Assembly: GCA_002101905.1 (NCBI GenBank)
Contig: LQPU01000004.1
Span: 29,380 to 93,379 of the forward strand
DNA: 64,000 nucleotides
DNA from: Mycobacterium shimoidei
Lineage (GTDB): Bacteria > Actinomycetota > Actinomycetes > Mycobacteriales > Mycobacteriaceae
Direction of reading: 5' to 3'
The notes below the pieces were generated by a model. It searched no databases. It saw only the letters and a list, made by a program, of their open reading frames with translations, and was not told where the DNA came from. The stretch's first letter is position 1, and each line of letters starts with the position of its first letter. A program made the position numbers and the translations under genes. This document shows, piece by piece, positions 47,501 to 56,491 of the stretch.

Positions 47501-48679
47501 TCAGCGCGTCAGCAGCGCTATGCACTCGACGTGATGCGTCAGCGGGAACGAGTCGAACACCCGGATGTTCTCGACGACATAGCCGTGTCCTTGATACAGA
47601 CCGATATCCCGCGCGAATGATGCCGCCTCACAACCAATGTGCATCACACGAGAAACCTCGGCGTCGGCCAGCATGTTGATGACGTCGCGACCGGCGCCCC
47701 CGCGCGGCGGGTCCAGGACCGCCACGTCGGCGCGGTCAGATTCGGCGGCCAGCGCGCGGCGCACCGAATCGTTGATCACGTACACCTGCGGGAGGTCGGA
47801 CAATGCCGCTCGCGCAGCGCGCGACGCCGTCCGCGACGTATCGACCGTCACCACCCGTCCGGATTCCCCCACCGCCTTGGCCAAGGCCGCCGCGAACACC
47901 CCCGTACCGCCGTAGAGATCCCACGCGATCATGCCGTGGCCGGCCTGCGCGAACTCGCTGACAAGCGAGCTATAGCAGTCTGCCGCGTCGCGGTGAGCCT
48001 GCCAAAACGCGGTCACCGGCACCCGCCAGCTGCGCCGACCCGCCCGCTGCAGCGCCTGGTAGCTGCCCTCGATCACCTCCGTCGAGGTCCGTCGGCCCTG
48101 CCGCATGCTGCACACCACGTGCCGTTGCGCGTCGTCGTCGACGACGACATGCACATGCGCGCCCGGCGACCAGTCCGTCTCGGCCAGACCGTCGGTCATC
48201 CCGGTGAGCAACTGGGCGCAGTTCAGTTCGGTGACCAATTCGTCGCTGTGGTAACGATGGAAGCCGACGCGACCGTCGTCACCCACACCGAGCCGAACCC
48301 GGGTACGCCAACCGGTCGGACCCGCCTCCGATAACGCCTCGGCGACGCCCGACCACTGGTAATTACCAAGGCGTGCAAGCTGATTGCCGACCACTTCGGC
48401 CTTGAGCGCACGCGCAGCCTCGGGCTGCGCAAACGCCAGGTCGCAACATCCCGAGCCGTCCGCGCCGGCGATCGGGCACAGTGAGTCGATTCGATCGTCT
48501 GACGCCTCGAGCACCTCGAGCGTCTCAGCGTGGCAGTAGGAACCACGATCCGCGGTGACGCGCACCCGTACGCGTTCGCCGGGCAGCGCATAGCGAACGA
48601 AAACAACCCGGCCGTCATGGCGGGCCACGCAGCTGCCCCCGTTGGCCGGCGCGCCGGTGGTCAGGGTGAGTTCGATCAA
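47501..48679 (-). CDS. TRAM-domain RNA methyltransferase (Rv2689c-like)
   Basis: The 392-residue protein has an N-terminal TRAM domain (IELTLTTGAPANGGSCVAR), a class I SAM domain with WDLYGGTGVFAAALA and the uracil-5-methyltransferase motifs DPPRGGAG and a late histidine/cysteine pair. This is the TrmA/RlmD/RumA type, which methylates C5 of uridine in rRNA or tRNA. The start is TTG 48679: it overlaps the upstream permease stop as TTGA, and the longer frame runs into that gene. H37Rv has ABC transporter genes (Rv2686c-Rv2688c) next to it that are absent here. Confidence 0.87.
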   Translation of the reverse strand: MIELTLTTGAPANGGSCVARHDGRVVFVRYALPGERVRVRVTADRGSYCHAETLEVLEASDDRIDSLCPIAGADGSGCCDLAFAQPEAARALKAEVVGNQLARLGNYQWSGVAEALSEAGPTGWRTRVRLGVGDDGRVGFHRYHSDELVTELNCAQLLTGMTDGLAETDWSPGAHVHVVVDDDAQRHVVCSMRQGRRTSTEVIEGSYQALQRAGRRSWRVPVTAFWQAHRDAADCYSSLVSEFAQAGHGMIAWDLYGGTGVFAAALAKAVGESGRVVTVDTSRTASRAARAALSDLPQVYVINDSVRRALAAESDRADVAVLDPPRGGAGRDVINMLADAEVSRVMHIGCEAASFARDIGLYQGHGYVVENIRVFDSFPLTHHVECIALLTR

Positions 48680-50670
48680 TCGAAAATACCTCGCCGGGCA
48701 TCCCCCGGAGCCAGATGAGGCTGCATTGGCTTCAGGCGCTCCGACGACGACAGCTGCCACGGGACCGAGGTCACCATGACGTTCGGCATGAACAGCAGCC
48801 GGCCCTTGAGCCGCAACGCGCTCTGGTTGTGCAGCAGCTGTTCCCACCAATGGCCCACGACATACTCCGGGATGAACACCGTCACCACGGTGCGCGGCGA
48901 TTCCTTGTTGAGTCGCTTGACGTAGTCAAGTACCGGACGGGTGATCTCCCGGTACGGCGAGGCGATGACCTTGAGTGGCACAGTGATGTCACTGTCCTCC
49001 CATTTACGCACCAGCTCACGGGTTTCCGCGTCGTCGACGCTGACGGTGATGGCCTCCAACACATCGGGGCGGGTGGCGCGGGCGTAAGCCAGTGCCCGCA
49101 GTGTCGGCAGATGCAACTTCGAAACCAGTACCAGGGCGTGGTTGCGGCTGGGCAGCACCATTTCCTCACGTTCGGCTTCCTGCTCGCGCAGTTCACGCGA
49201 GACCGCGTCGTAGTGCCTGCGAATCGCCTTCATCAAGATGAACAGCGCCGCCATCGTCACCACCGCGATCCATGCCCCGGCGACAAACTTGGTCACCAAC
49301 ACGACGAGCAATACCGTGCCGGTGGACAGGAACCCTATGGTGTTGACGATCCGCGAACGGATCATCTTGCGCCGCGCCACCCGTTCGGTTTCGTTGTGCA
49401 GCAAGCGAGTCCAGTGCCTGACCATGCCGATCTGGCTTAGCGTGAACGAGATGAAAACCCCGACGATGTAGAGCTGAATCAGCGCGCTGACCTCGGCGCT
49501 GAACGAGATGATGGCCAACAGGGCTGCTACCGAAAGGAACACGATGCCATTGGAGAAAGCCAATCGATCGCCGCGGGTGTGCAGCTGGCGCGGCAGGTAG
49601 CTGTGCTGGGCGAGTACCGCGCCCAGTACCGGGAAGCCGTTGAACGCGGTATTGGCCGCCAGTGCCAGGATCAGCGCGGTCGCCGCGGTGACCAGCAAGA
49701 AGCCAATGTGAAAGCTGCCGAATACGGTCTGCGCCAACTGGGCGACCAGGGTTTTCTGAATGTAGTGCGGCGGTGCACCGGAAAGCTGCTTTGTGGGGTT
49801 CTCCGCTATCTGCACCCCGGTCTTGTTGGCCAGCAGGATGATGCCCATCAGCAGAGTGACCGAGATGGTTCCCAACATCAGCAGTGTGGTGGCGGCGTTG
49901 CGGGACTTGGGCTTACGAAACGCCGGCACCCCGTTGCTTATCGCCTCGACACCGGTCAGCGCCGCGCATCCGGACGAAAACGACCGGGCCACCAGAAATA
50001 CCAGGGCGAAGCCCGCGATCTTGCCATGTTCGGCCTGCATTTCGAAACCCGCGGATTCGGCTTTCAGCTGGTCGCCGAGCATGAAGATCCGGAAGAACCC
50101 CCACCCCAGCATGGCGCCCATCCCGATGATGAAGGCATACGTCGGAATGGCAAATGCCACACCGGATTCGCGGACCCCACGCAGATTCATCGCCGTTACC
50201 AACAAGACGGCGATCACCGAGAACAACACTTTGTGTTCTGCCACGTACGGGATTGCCGAGCCGATGTTGGACATGGCGGACGCTGTCGAAACAGCGACGG
50301 TCAGAACGTAATCCACCATCAGCGCGCTGGCGACCGTCAAGCCCGCGTTGTCCCCGAGGTTGGTGGTGACCACCTCGAAGTCGCCGCCTCCGGAGGGGTA
50401 GGCATGCACGTTCTGCCGGTAGCTGGCCACCACCACGAGCATGACCGCGGCCACCGCCAGACCGATCCACGGCGTCAACGAGTACGCGGCCAGCCCAGCC
50501 ATCGAAAGGATCAAAAACACTTGCTCGGGAGCGTAAGCGACCGACGACAGCGCGTCCGAGGCGAACACCGGCAACGCGATCCGCTTCGGCAGCAGAGTGT
50601 GACTCAGTCGGTCGCTGCGAAATGGCCGACCCAGCACCAACCGGCGCGCCGCAGTGGATAGTTTGGACAC
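48676..50670 (-). CDS. APC-family amino-acid permease (Rv2690c-like)
   Basis: The 664-residue protein has 12 predicted membrane segments from ASDALSSVAYAPEQVFLI onward, with YPSGGGDFEVVTTNLGDNAGL in the substrate-binding region and a long cytosolic C-terminal domain. That domain (LVLVSKLHLPTLRALAYA) resembles universal-stress-type folds. APC transporters of this form carry amino acids or potassium. The start is taken as GTG 50670; the frame is open further upstream. Divergent to ceoB, whose product regulates potassium uptake, so a K+ role is plausible. Confidence 0.82.
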   Translation of the reverse strand: MSKLSTAARRLVLGRPFRSDRLSHTLLPKRIALPVFASDALSSVAYAPEQVFLILSMAGLAAYSLTPWIGLAVAAVMLVVVASYRQNVHAYPSGGGDFEVVTTNLGDNAGLTVASALMVDYVLTVAVSTASAMSNIGSAIPYVAEHKVLFSVIAVLLVTAMNLRGVRESGVAFAIPTYAFIIGMGAMLGWGFFRIFMLGDQLKAESAGFEMQAEHGKIAGFALVFLVARSFSSGCAALTGVEAISNGVPAFRKPKSRNAATTLLMLGTISVTLLMGIILLANKTGVQIAENPTKQLSGAPPHYIQKTLVAQLAQTVFGSFHIGFLLVTAATALILALAANTAFNGFPVLGAVLAQHSYLPRQLHTRGDRLAFSNGIVFLSVAALLAIISFSAEVSALIQLYIVGVFISFTLSQIGMVRHWTRLLHNETERVARRKMIRSRIVNTIGFLSTGTVLLVVLVTKFVAGAWIAVVTMAALFILMKAIRRHYDAVSRELREQEAEREEMVLPSRNHALVLVSKLHLPTLRALAYARATRPDVLEAITVSVDDAETRELVRKWEDSDITVPLKVIASPYREITRPVLDYVKRLNKESPRTVVTVFIPEYVVGHWWEQLLHNQSALRLKGRLLFMPNVMVTSVPWQLSSSERLKPMQPHLAPGDARRGIFD

Positions 50671-50750
50671 GAGAGCCAAGAGTAAGCCCACCGGCGGTTG
50701 CCGGTAGCGTTCCGTAGACCGGACATAGCACACAGAGATGAGGACCTCAG

Positions 50751-51425
50751 GTGCGGGTAGTGGTGATGGGGTGCGGCCGGGTGGGGTCGTCGGTGGCCGA
50801 CGGCCTGTCCCGGATCGGCCATGACGTTGCGGTCATCGACCGCGACGGCACCGCCTTCAACCGGCTGAGCCCGGACTTCGCCGGCGAGCGGGTGCTCGGC
50901 GTCGGGTTCGACCGCGATGTGCTGCTGCGGGCGGGCATCGAAGAGGCCGACGCCTTCGCCGCGGTGTCCTCCGGCGACAACTCCAACATCATCTCGGCCC
51001 GGCTGGCCCGGGAGACCTTCGGCGTGCAGCGCGTGGTGGCCCGGATCTACGACGCCAAACGCGCCGCCGTTTATGAGCGGCTGGGCATCCCGACGATCGC
51101 CACCGTGCCGTGGACCACCGATCGTTTGCTCAACGCGCTCACCCGCGAGGCAGCCGATACCACCAAGTGGCGCGACCCGACCGGCACCGTCGCCGTCGTC
51201 GAAGTGGTGCTGCACGAGGACTGGGTGGGACACCGCGTCACCGAGCTGGAGGCCGCCACCGGCGCCCGGGTCGCGTTCATGATTCGGTTCGGCAGCGGGC
51301 TGCTGCCCGAGCCTAAGACGGTCATCCAGGCCGGCGATCAGGTCTATGTCGCCGCGATCGCCGGTCACGCCGCGGAGGCGAGCGCCATCGCCGCCATGCC
51401 ACCCAGTGAGGATCTCGAGTCGTGA
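50751..51425 (+). CDS. ceoB: TrkA-type potassium-uptake regulator CeoB
   Basis: The 224-residue protein has an RCK-N Rossmann domain (VVVMGCGRVGSSVADGL, VIDRDG, then the SSGDNSNI loop) and an RCK-C domain. TrkA-like proteins bind NAD(H) and gate Trk/Ktr potassium channels. The start is GTG 50751. It corresponds to Rv2691 and lies 40 bp before the paralogue ceoC. No membrane channel gene is adjacent except the APC permease on the opposite strand. Confidence 0.88.
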   Translation: MRVVVMGCGRVGSSVADGLSRIGHDVAVIDRDGTAFNRLSPDFAGERVLGVGFDRDVLLRAGIEEADAFAAVSSGDNSNIISARLARETFGVQRVVARIYDAKRAAVYERLGIPTIATVPWTTDRLLNALTREAADTTKWRDPTGTVAVVEVVLHEDWVGHRVTELEAATGARVAFMIRFGSGLLPEPKTVIQAGDQVYVAAIAGHAAEASAIAAMPPSEDLES

Positions 51426-51465
51426 CGCGCCGAGGGCGCAGCCGCCGGATTGAGGAGCGGACCCG

Positions 51466-52128
51466 ATGAAAGTTGCGATCTCAGGGGCCGGCGCGGTCGG
51501 CCGGTCGATAGCCCGGGAACTGATCGAGAGCAACCACGAGGTCAGCCTGATCGAGCGCAACCCCGAACATCTCGACGTCGACGCCATACCGGCCGCGCAC
51601 TGGCGGTTGGGCGACGCTTGCGAGCTGAGCCTGCTGGAGTCGATTCACCTCGAGGAGTTCGACGTCGTGGTCGCCGCCACCGGCGACGACAAAGCCAACG
51701 TGGTGTTGAGCCTGCTGGCCAAAACGGAGTTCGCTGTGCCCCGGGTGGTGGCGCGGGTCAACGATCCCCGCAACGAATGGTTGTTCACCGATGCCTGGGG
51801 TGTCGATGTGGCGGTGTCCACCCCGCGGATGCTGGCGTCCCTGGTCGAAGAGGCCGTCGCGGTCGGAGACCTGGTGCGGCTGATGGAATTTCGTAAGGGA
51901 CAGGCCAACCTGGTTGAGATCACGCTGCCCGACGACACGCCTTGGGGCGGCAAGCCGGTGCGCAAACTTCAGTTGCCGCGGGACGCTGCGCTGGTGACGA
52001 TTCTGCGCGGCGCGCGAGTGATCGTGCCGCAGGCCGACGAGCCACTCGAGGGTGGCGACGAGTTGCTCTTCGTCGCGGCTACCGAGGTGGAGGAGGAGTT
52101 GCGGGCGCTGCTGCTGCCGGCGCGCTGA
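51466..52128 (+). CDS. ceoC: TrkA-type potassium-uptake regulator CeoC
   Basis: The 220-residue RCK protein has the motif VAISGAGAVGRSIARELI, then SLIERNPEHL and ATGDDKANVVLSL, followed by the RCK-C domain. It corresponds to Rv2692. It is a paralogue of CeoB, and the two are expected to form a heteromeric regulatory ring on a potassium transporter. A ribosome binding site is GGAG 11 bp before the ATG. A repeat element follows the gene. Confidence 0.87.
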   Translation: MKVAISGAGAVGRSIARELIESNHEVSLIERNPEHLDVDAIPAAHWRLGDACELSLLESIHLEEFDVVVAATGDDKANVVLSLLAKTEFAVPRVVARVNDPRNEWLFTDAWGVDVAVSTPRMLASLVEEAVAVGDLVRLMEFRKGQANLVEITLPDDTPWGGKPVRKLQLPRDAALVTILRGARVIVPQADEPLEGGDELLFVAATEVEEELRALLLPAR

Positions 52129-52144
52129 CGCCGTTACGCCCAGC

Positions 52145-52244
52145 GTGAATCGTTGGCGCCCAGTGTGAACGCAGAGCGGGATTTCGGGGGCGCCAGAAAC
52201 CGCCCTGGATTCACACTGACAACCGTCATTTCACACTCGGCGCC
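52145..52244. repeat. Dispersed intergenic element, copy 2
   Basis: GGCGCCCAGTGTGAA (52155-52169) and TTCACACTCGGCGCC (52230-52244) are inverted with 14 of 15 bases matched, so the element has near-perfect terminal repeats. An internal TTCACACT is also present at 52210-52217. The left end and a GCGGG-TTTCG core match copy 1 at 20491-20584. It supplies the stop codon and last codons of the DUF3159 gene and separates convergent genes, so it may also terminate transcription. Confidence 0.65.
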
Positions 52245-52873
52245 GGAGCCGAACTCAACGCCCGTCGCGCGGCCCTGATCGCCAGATACGTCACGACGCC
52301 CGCGCACGCCGTCAGCGGCCAGCCCATCGCAATCCGGGCCACCGCCAGCCAGCCCGTCTGGTCGGCGTTGTAGAGCAGCCGCTGCACCACGAATCGAGCC
52401 GCGAAAACCAGCACCCAGGTCAGCGTGGCGATGTCGAAGACGTAAACGGCGCGGCGCTGTTCACGCCAGCTTCGGTCGTGTCCGCCGACCCAACTCCACA
52501 GGTAACCCACGACCGGCCGGCGGATCAGCACCGACACCGCGAACACCGCGGCCCACACCAACGACATCCAAATGCCAAGCAGGAAGTAGCCCTTGGACTG
52601 CCCCAGGGCATACGCGATCGCTGCGCAGATCGCGACGCCGACAAATCCAGACACTGCCGGCTGCGTGGACTGCCGGCGGATCAGCCGCCACAGGAGGACG
52701 AGCGCGGCCACTCCGAGCGCAGCGCCGACGGCCGGGCGCAAACCCGACACGCTGGAAACCCCCACGAAAGCCACCACCGGCAGCGAGGAATAGATCAGCC
52801 CGCTGACGCCGCCCAACTGGGCCATTACCTGGTCGACGGCGCTGCGGTCGGTGGCCGGTTTGCGACCGGTCAC
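52226..52873 (-). CDS. DUF3159 membrane protein (Rv2693c-like)
   Basis: The 215-residue protein has about five membrane helices: VSGLIYSSLPVVAFVGVSSV, VGAALGVAALVLLWRLI, GFVGVAICAAIAYALG, ILGIWMSLVWAAVFAVSVLI and later LTWVLVFAARFVVQ. It fits the actinobacterial DUF3159 family, of unknown function. The start is GTG 52873, overlapping the stop of the OB-fold gene as GTGA. The last codons (SSAPAPSVK) come from a repeat element. Confidence 0.8.
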   Translation of the reverse strand: MTGRKPATDRSAVDQVMAQLGGVSGLIYSSLPVVAFVGVSSVSGLRPAVGAALGVAALVLLWRLIRRQSTQPAVSGFVGVAICAAIAYALGQSKGYFLLGIWMSLVWAAVFAVSVLIRRPVVGYLWSWVGGHDRSWREQRRAVYVFDIATLTWVLVFAARFVVQRLLYNADQTGWLAVARIAMGWPLTACAGVVTYLAIRAARRALSSAPAPSVK

Positions 52874-53253
52874 CGCTGAATTTCGTAGTGCGGGTTGTAA
52901 ATCGCCTTCGTGCCGTTGTCCAGCTTGCCCAGCCGCCCGTGCACCCGCAGCGTGCGACCCGACTCGATTCCCGGGATTCGGCGCTGACCCAGCCACACCA
53001 ACGCAACCGTGTCGGTGCCGTCGAACAACTCGGCGCGCACGCCGCCGGCACAGCCTTTGGCGTTGGTCTCCACGCTGCGCAGAGTGCCGACCATCGTCAC
53101 CTCTTGGCCGCGCTCGCAGTCGATCGCGCGCTGCGCGCCAGTAGTGACCGCCTCCTCGGACAGCTTCTCGACGTCGCGCTGCTCAGGGTCCTCCGTCAAC
53201 CGACGGGTCAGCCGGCGCAGATAACCTTCGGCCGTCGCCATCACCTCGTTCAA
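52870..53253 (-). CDS. OB-fold nucleic-acid-binding protein (Rv2694c-like)
   Basis: This 127-residue protein has an OB-fold in its second half: VTMVGTLRSVETNAK, LFDGTDTVALVWLGQRRI and GRTLRVHGRLGKLDNG. The N-terminal helix is basic. Such proteins bind single-stranded nucleic acid or act as DNA-repair accessory factors; the role here is unknown. ATG 53241 (MATAEGYLRR) may be a better start than 53253. It overlaps the DUF3159 gene by 4 bp and shares an operon with it. Confidence 0.78.
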   Translation of the reverse strand: MNEVMATAEGYLRRLTRRLTEDPEQRDVEKLSEEAVTTGAQRAIDCERGQEVTMVGTLRSVETNAKGCAGGVRAELFDGTDTVALVWLGQRRIPGIESGRTLRVHGRLGKLDNGTKAIYNPHYEIQR

Positions 53254-53281
53254 AACCCATTCGGTCTAGCCGATCCACAAC

Positions 53282-54079
53282 ATGCCAACGGACACCGTAG
53301 ACCTGTTGGTTCCCATTCGCCACGAGATCGCCGGGGTGCCGGTCCAGTACCCACCGAAGCCGGGCAGTATCGACGCTGTGGCTGCGGATTTGCGCGGTGT
53401 GAAAACCGTCATACTGCCGGGTACCGGGTCCGACGACGACTACGCCGCGCGGGCATTCGCCGGCCCGTTGGCTGACAGCGGCGCGAGGGTGCTGACGCCG
53501 GCGCCGCGCCCAAACCGGCTCGTCGCGGGCTACCGCGCCGCTTTGGACGATGCCGCCCACGCAGGTCCGATCGCCGTCGGCGGCATATCGATCGGTGCCG
53601 CGGTCGCCGCCGCCTGGGCACTACAGCATCCGGACCGGACGCTGGCCGTACTCGCCGCGCTGCCTGCCTGGACGGGCGCACCGGACGGCGCTCCGGCCGC
53701 GCTTGCGGCGCGGCACTCCGCGGATCAGCTGCGCCGCCAGGGACTGGCGCGGACCACGGCACAAATGCGGGCGTCGAGCCCGCCCTGGCTGGGCGAGGAG
53801 TTGGCTCGCTCCTGGCGCGGGCAATGGCCGCAGCTACCCGACGCGATGGACGAAGCCGCTGGCTATATCGCGCCGAACCAAGCCGAGCTGGGGCGCCTGG
53901 CCGCACCGCTGGGGGTCGCCGCGGCGATCGACGATCCGATCCATCCGCTGGCGGTCGGGGTCGAATGGGTCAACGCTGCCCCCCGCGCTGCGTTGCGCAC
54001 GCTGACGCTCGACGAGATTGGCGCCGAACCCGCCGCACTCGGTGCCGCCTGCCTGGCCGCGCTGGACGACCTGCTCTGA
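53282..54079 (+). CDS. Alpha/beta hydrolase-like protein (Rv2695-like)
   Basis: The 265-residue protein has the nucleophile-elbow GGISIGAAVAA (GxSxG with Ser) and an N-terminal KTVILPGTGSDDDYAA oxyanion region. The rest is Ala/Leu-rich and matches the order of H37Rv Rv2695, annotated as conserved Ala-rich. Activity is not known. It has no signal peptide. It is divergent from the OB-fold gene and ends 20 bp from the convergent DUF3710 gene. Confidence 0.78.
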   Translation: MPTDTVDLLVPIRHEIAGVPVQYPPKPGSIDAVAADLRGVKTVILPGTGSDDDYAARAFAGPLADSGARVLTPAPRPNRLVAGYRAALDDAAHAGPIAVGGISIGAAVAAAWALQHPDRTLAVLAALPAWTGAPDGAPAALAARHSADQLRRQGLARTTAQMRASSPPWLGEELARSWRGQWPQLPDAMDEAAGYIAPNQAELGRLAAPLGVAAAIDDPIHPLAVGVEWVNAAPRAALRTLTLDEIGAEPAALGAACLAALDDLL

Positions 54080-54099
54080 AGCGACTCTAGGGCCAAGCG

Positions 54100-54846
54100 C
54101 TAACCGCCTGTGGTGCTGCGTAACTGCTGCATCGCCGATCCGGAGGCGCCGCGGCGTTGGGCAGGTGCGGTTGCAGCTTGCCCTTGTTGGGCGGCCGCTT
54201 GTGCGGCCGCCTGTTGCAGCTGGGCCGCCATCGCCTCGGGCAGCCGCACCGGCAGCGGGGTCCGAACCGGCAGCGGCGTGTCGCCGCGGCGAACCACGGT
54301 GTCGGCCAAGGCCTCTCGGGCTTCCTCGGCCAGCGCGTCGATGGTTTCGCTTGAGCCGTTCACCACGCAGCGGATCATCCAGCGATACCCGTCGACCCCG
54401 ATGAAACGCACCACGCCGGCTGCGGTTCCGACCACCTCCCGGCCCCACTTGCCGTCCTGGATGGTGACCTGGGCACCGTCTTTGCGCAGTGAGTCGGCGA
54501 GTTCGGCGGCCACCGCACGCCACAGCCCGCCGGTTTTGGGCGCGGCGTAGGCCGCGATGGTGAAGCGGCCGTTGGACGTGACGACCCATACCGCGCTCGG
54601 CACACCGGTGTCGGTGAGTTCGACCTGCAGCTGGGCCGCGGGCGGCATAGGCACCAGCACCGAACCGAGGTCCAGGCGGGCGACTTGAGCGGCCGCGGGA
54701 TCGTCGAAATCCTCGATGTCGAACGGGCCTTCCAGGTCCTCGGACTGCGGCTCGACCGGCATATCCGAAGGCTGGTGTGCGTCTGCCGCGTCCGGCTGTA
54801 CCGAAGTGGACTGGTCGGCCTTGGCTTTGCGTCTACCGAATGCCAT
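54100..54846 (-). CDS. DUF3710 protein (Rv2696c-like)
   Basis: The 248-residue protein has an acidic N-terminal linker (QPDAADAHQPSDMPVEPQSE) and a DUF3710 domain: VPSAVWVVTSNGRFTIAAYAAPKTGG, GKWGREVVGTAAGVVRFIGVDG. A Gln/Ala-rich C-terminal tail follows. The family lies next to dut in actinobacteria but its function is unknown. The 5' flank contains a six-copy 19-bp tandem repeat between it and dut. Confidence 0.8.
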   Translation of the reverse strand: MAFGRRKAKADQSTSVQPDAADAHQPSDMPVEPQSEDLEGPFDIEDFDDPAAAQVARLDLGSVLVPMPPAAQLQVELTDTGVPSAVWVVTSNGRFTIAAYAAPKTGGLWRAVAAELADSLRKDGAQVTIQDGKWGREVVGTAAGVVRFIGVDGYRWMIRCVVNGSSETIDALAEEAREALADTVVRRGDTPLPVRTPLPVRLPEAMAAQLQQAAAQAAAQQGQAATAPAQRRGASGSAMQQLRSTTGG

Positions 54847-54901
54847 TACTCGCCGCCCCTATCCCCCGCACGCGCGTGGTACGGCCACCTCATCGCGCTC
54901 T

Positions 54902-55015
54902 CCCTTTGCGTTGTCGGAAGCCCTTTGCGTTGTCGGAAGCCCTTTGCGTTGTCGGAAGCCCTTTGCATTGTCGGAAGCCCTCTGCATCGTCGGAAGCCCT
55001 CTGCATCGTCGGAAG
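54902..55015. repeat. 19-bp tandem repeat, six units, between dut and Rv2696c-like
   Basis: Units of CCCTTTGCGTTGTCGGAAG run without spacers at 54902, 54921, 54940, 54959, 54978 and 54997. The first three are identical, the fourth changes G to A, and the last two have CTCTGCATCG. It starts 5 bp after the dut stop and ends 55 bp before the DUF3710 ATG, so it lies in that gene's upstream region. It is a VNTR-like locus. Since 19 is not a multiple of 3 it does not encode protein. Confidence 0.9.
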
Positions 55016-55019
55016 CGGG

Positions 55020-55484
55020 TCACAAGCTCGCATGTCCGCCGGAGGAACCGTGGCCACCGTCGCCACGGGATGTATCCGCCAGCCCGGCCTCGTCGAACGA
55101 CGCCACCTCGACCAGTTCGACTAACTCGACCCGCTGCACCAGCAGCTGGGCGATGCGGTCGCCGCGATGTATGACGATCGGCGTCACCGGGTCGAGGTTG
55201 ATCAGCGAGACCTTGATCTCGCCACGATACCCGGCGTCGATGGTGCCGGGACTATTGACGATCGAAAGTCCTACTCGCGCAGCCAATCCCGATCGCGGAT
55301 GCACCAAGCCGACCATTCCGTGCGGGATTGCCACCGCGACCCCTGTGCGCACCAAGGCACGATGCCCGGGCGCGAGTTCGACATTCTCGGCACTGAAGAG
55401 ATCGACACCGGCGTCGCCGTGATGGGCACGGCTGGGGAGCGGCAGTTCCGGGTCGAGGCGGACAATCGCCAGACTGGTCGACAC
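55020..55484 (-). CDS. dut: Deoxyuridine 5'-triphosphate nucleotidohydrolase
   Basis: The 154-residue trimeric dUTPase shows all five motifs: [41 protein letters not shown] and the C-terminal [14 protein letters not shown]. It hydrolyses dUTP to dUMP, keeping uracil out of DNA and supplying dTMP synthesis. The length equals that of M. tuberculosis Dut. The start is GTG 55484 ([12 protein letters not shown]). It is divergent from the DUF3093 gene by 25 bp. Confidence 0.95.
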   Translation of the reverse strand: MSTSLAIVRLDPELPLPSRAHHGDAGVDLFSAENVELAPGHRALVRTGVAVAIPHGMVGLVHPRSGLAARVGLSIVNSPGTIDAGYRGEIKVSLINLDPVTPIVIHRGDRIAQLLVQRVELVELVEVASFDEAGLADTSRGDGGHGSSGGHASL

Positions 55485-55509
55485 GGGGCCACAGATTACC
55501 CTTGACCGC

Positions 55510-55986
55510 GTGTCGAGTACGCGCGTCGCGCCGCAGAGCGTGCGGTATCGCGAACGGTTGTGGGTGCCGTGGTGGTGGTGGCCGCTGGGTTTCGCGGCCG
55601 CGGCGATCATCGCCTTGGAGGTCAACCAGGGGGTGCCCAGTTTGCCCGACTGGTTACCGTTCGTGGTGTTGTTCGCCGTCGCCGCGGGTGCGTTGTTGTG
55701 GCTGGGGCGAATGGAGGTCCGCGTCAGCGTCGGCGACGACGGCGTCGAACTGTGGGCCGACCAGGCGCACCTGCCCGTCACCGTGATCGCTCGATCCGCG
55801 GAGGTTCCCCGCTCGGCCAAGTCAGCGGCGCTCGGGCGCCAGCTCGATCCCGCAGCCTACGTGCTGCATCGGGCGTGGGTCGGTCCCATGGTGCTAGTCG
55901 TCCTGGACGACCCGGATGACCCGACGCCCTACTGGCTGGTGAGCTGCCGCCACCCGGACCGGGTGCTGTCGGCATTGCGCAGCTGA
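55510..55986 (+). CDS. DUF3093 membrane protein (Rv2698-like)
   Basis: The 158-residue protein has two membrane helices ([20 protein letters not shown] and [19 protein letters not shown]), then a soluble part with [16 protein letters not shown] and [21 protein letters not shown] ending. It matches DUF3093 of actinobacteria; the function is unknown. The start is GTG 55510. It ends 17 bp from the convergent DUF4193 gene. Confidence 0.8.
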   Translation: MSSTRVAPQSVRYRERLWVPWWWWPLGFAAAAIIALEVNQGVPSLPDWLPFVVLFAVAAGALLWLGRMEVRVSVGDDGVELWADQAHLPVTVIARSAEVPRSAKSAALGRQLDPAAYVLHRAWVGPMVLVVLDDPDDPTPYWLVSCRHPDRVLSALRS

Positions 55987-56003
55987 GTCCCACCCGTGGG
56001 CGC

Positions 56004-56306
56004 TCAAGCCGCGCAGTCGGTACAGATCATCACGCCGTTCTTCTCGCTAGCGAGCCGACTGCGGTGCTGGACCAGAAAGCAACTCGAGCAGGTGAACTCA
56101 TCAGCTTGCTTCGGAATAACGCGCACCGACAGCTCTTCGCCGGATAAGTCGGCGCCAGGCAATTCGAACGATTCAGCGGACTCGGATTCGTCGACGTCGA
56201 CCACCGCTGAGGCCGCCTCGTTTCGCCGCGCTTTGAGCTCCTCAAGCGAATCTTCCGAGACGTCGTCGGTCTCGGTTCGCCGTGGGGCGTCATAGTCGGT
56301 AGCCAT
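56004..56306 (-). CDS. DUF4193 zinc-ribbon protein (Rv2699c-like)
   Basis: This 100-residue acidic protein starts MATDYDAPRRTETDD and ends with a four-cysteine zinc ribbon (FTCSSCFLVQHRSRLA...MICTDCAA). It resembles DUF4193, well conserved in actinobacteria and of unknown function. The ATG 56306 is chosen over an upstream in-frame start. It stands between two convergent or divergent conserved genes and has its own ribosome binding site GGGGAGAAG. Confidence 0.83.
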   Translation of the reverse strand: MATDYDAPRRTETDDVSEDSLEELKARRNEAASAVVDVDESESAESFELPGADLSGEELSVRVIPKQADEFTCSSCFLVQHRSRLASEKNGVMICTDCAA

Positions 56307-56491
56307 TCGGCTTCTCCCCTCGCTCCCCCTTGTAACTGTGCAGGCAACGCTTTGTACCAGCGTCGAACGCATCCGCCAAACGATTCGTGCCCGTATGCCG
56401 GGCTATTCAAGTGTGATTTACCTCACAAGTATGCGTTGACCATGCTCTGGCGTCTTAAACCTGGCCATCTTCGTCCGATTAGAGTGCTCAC

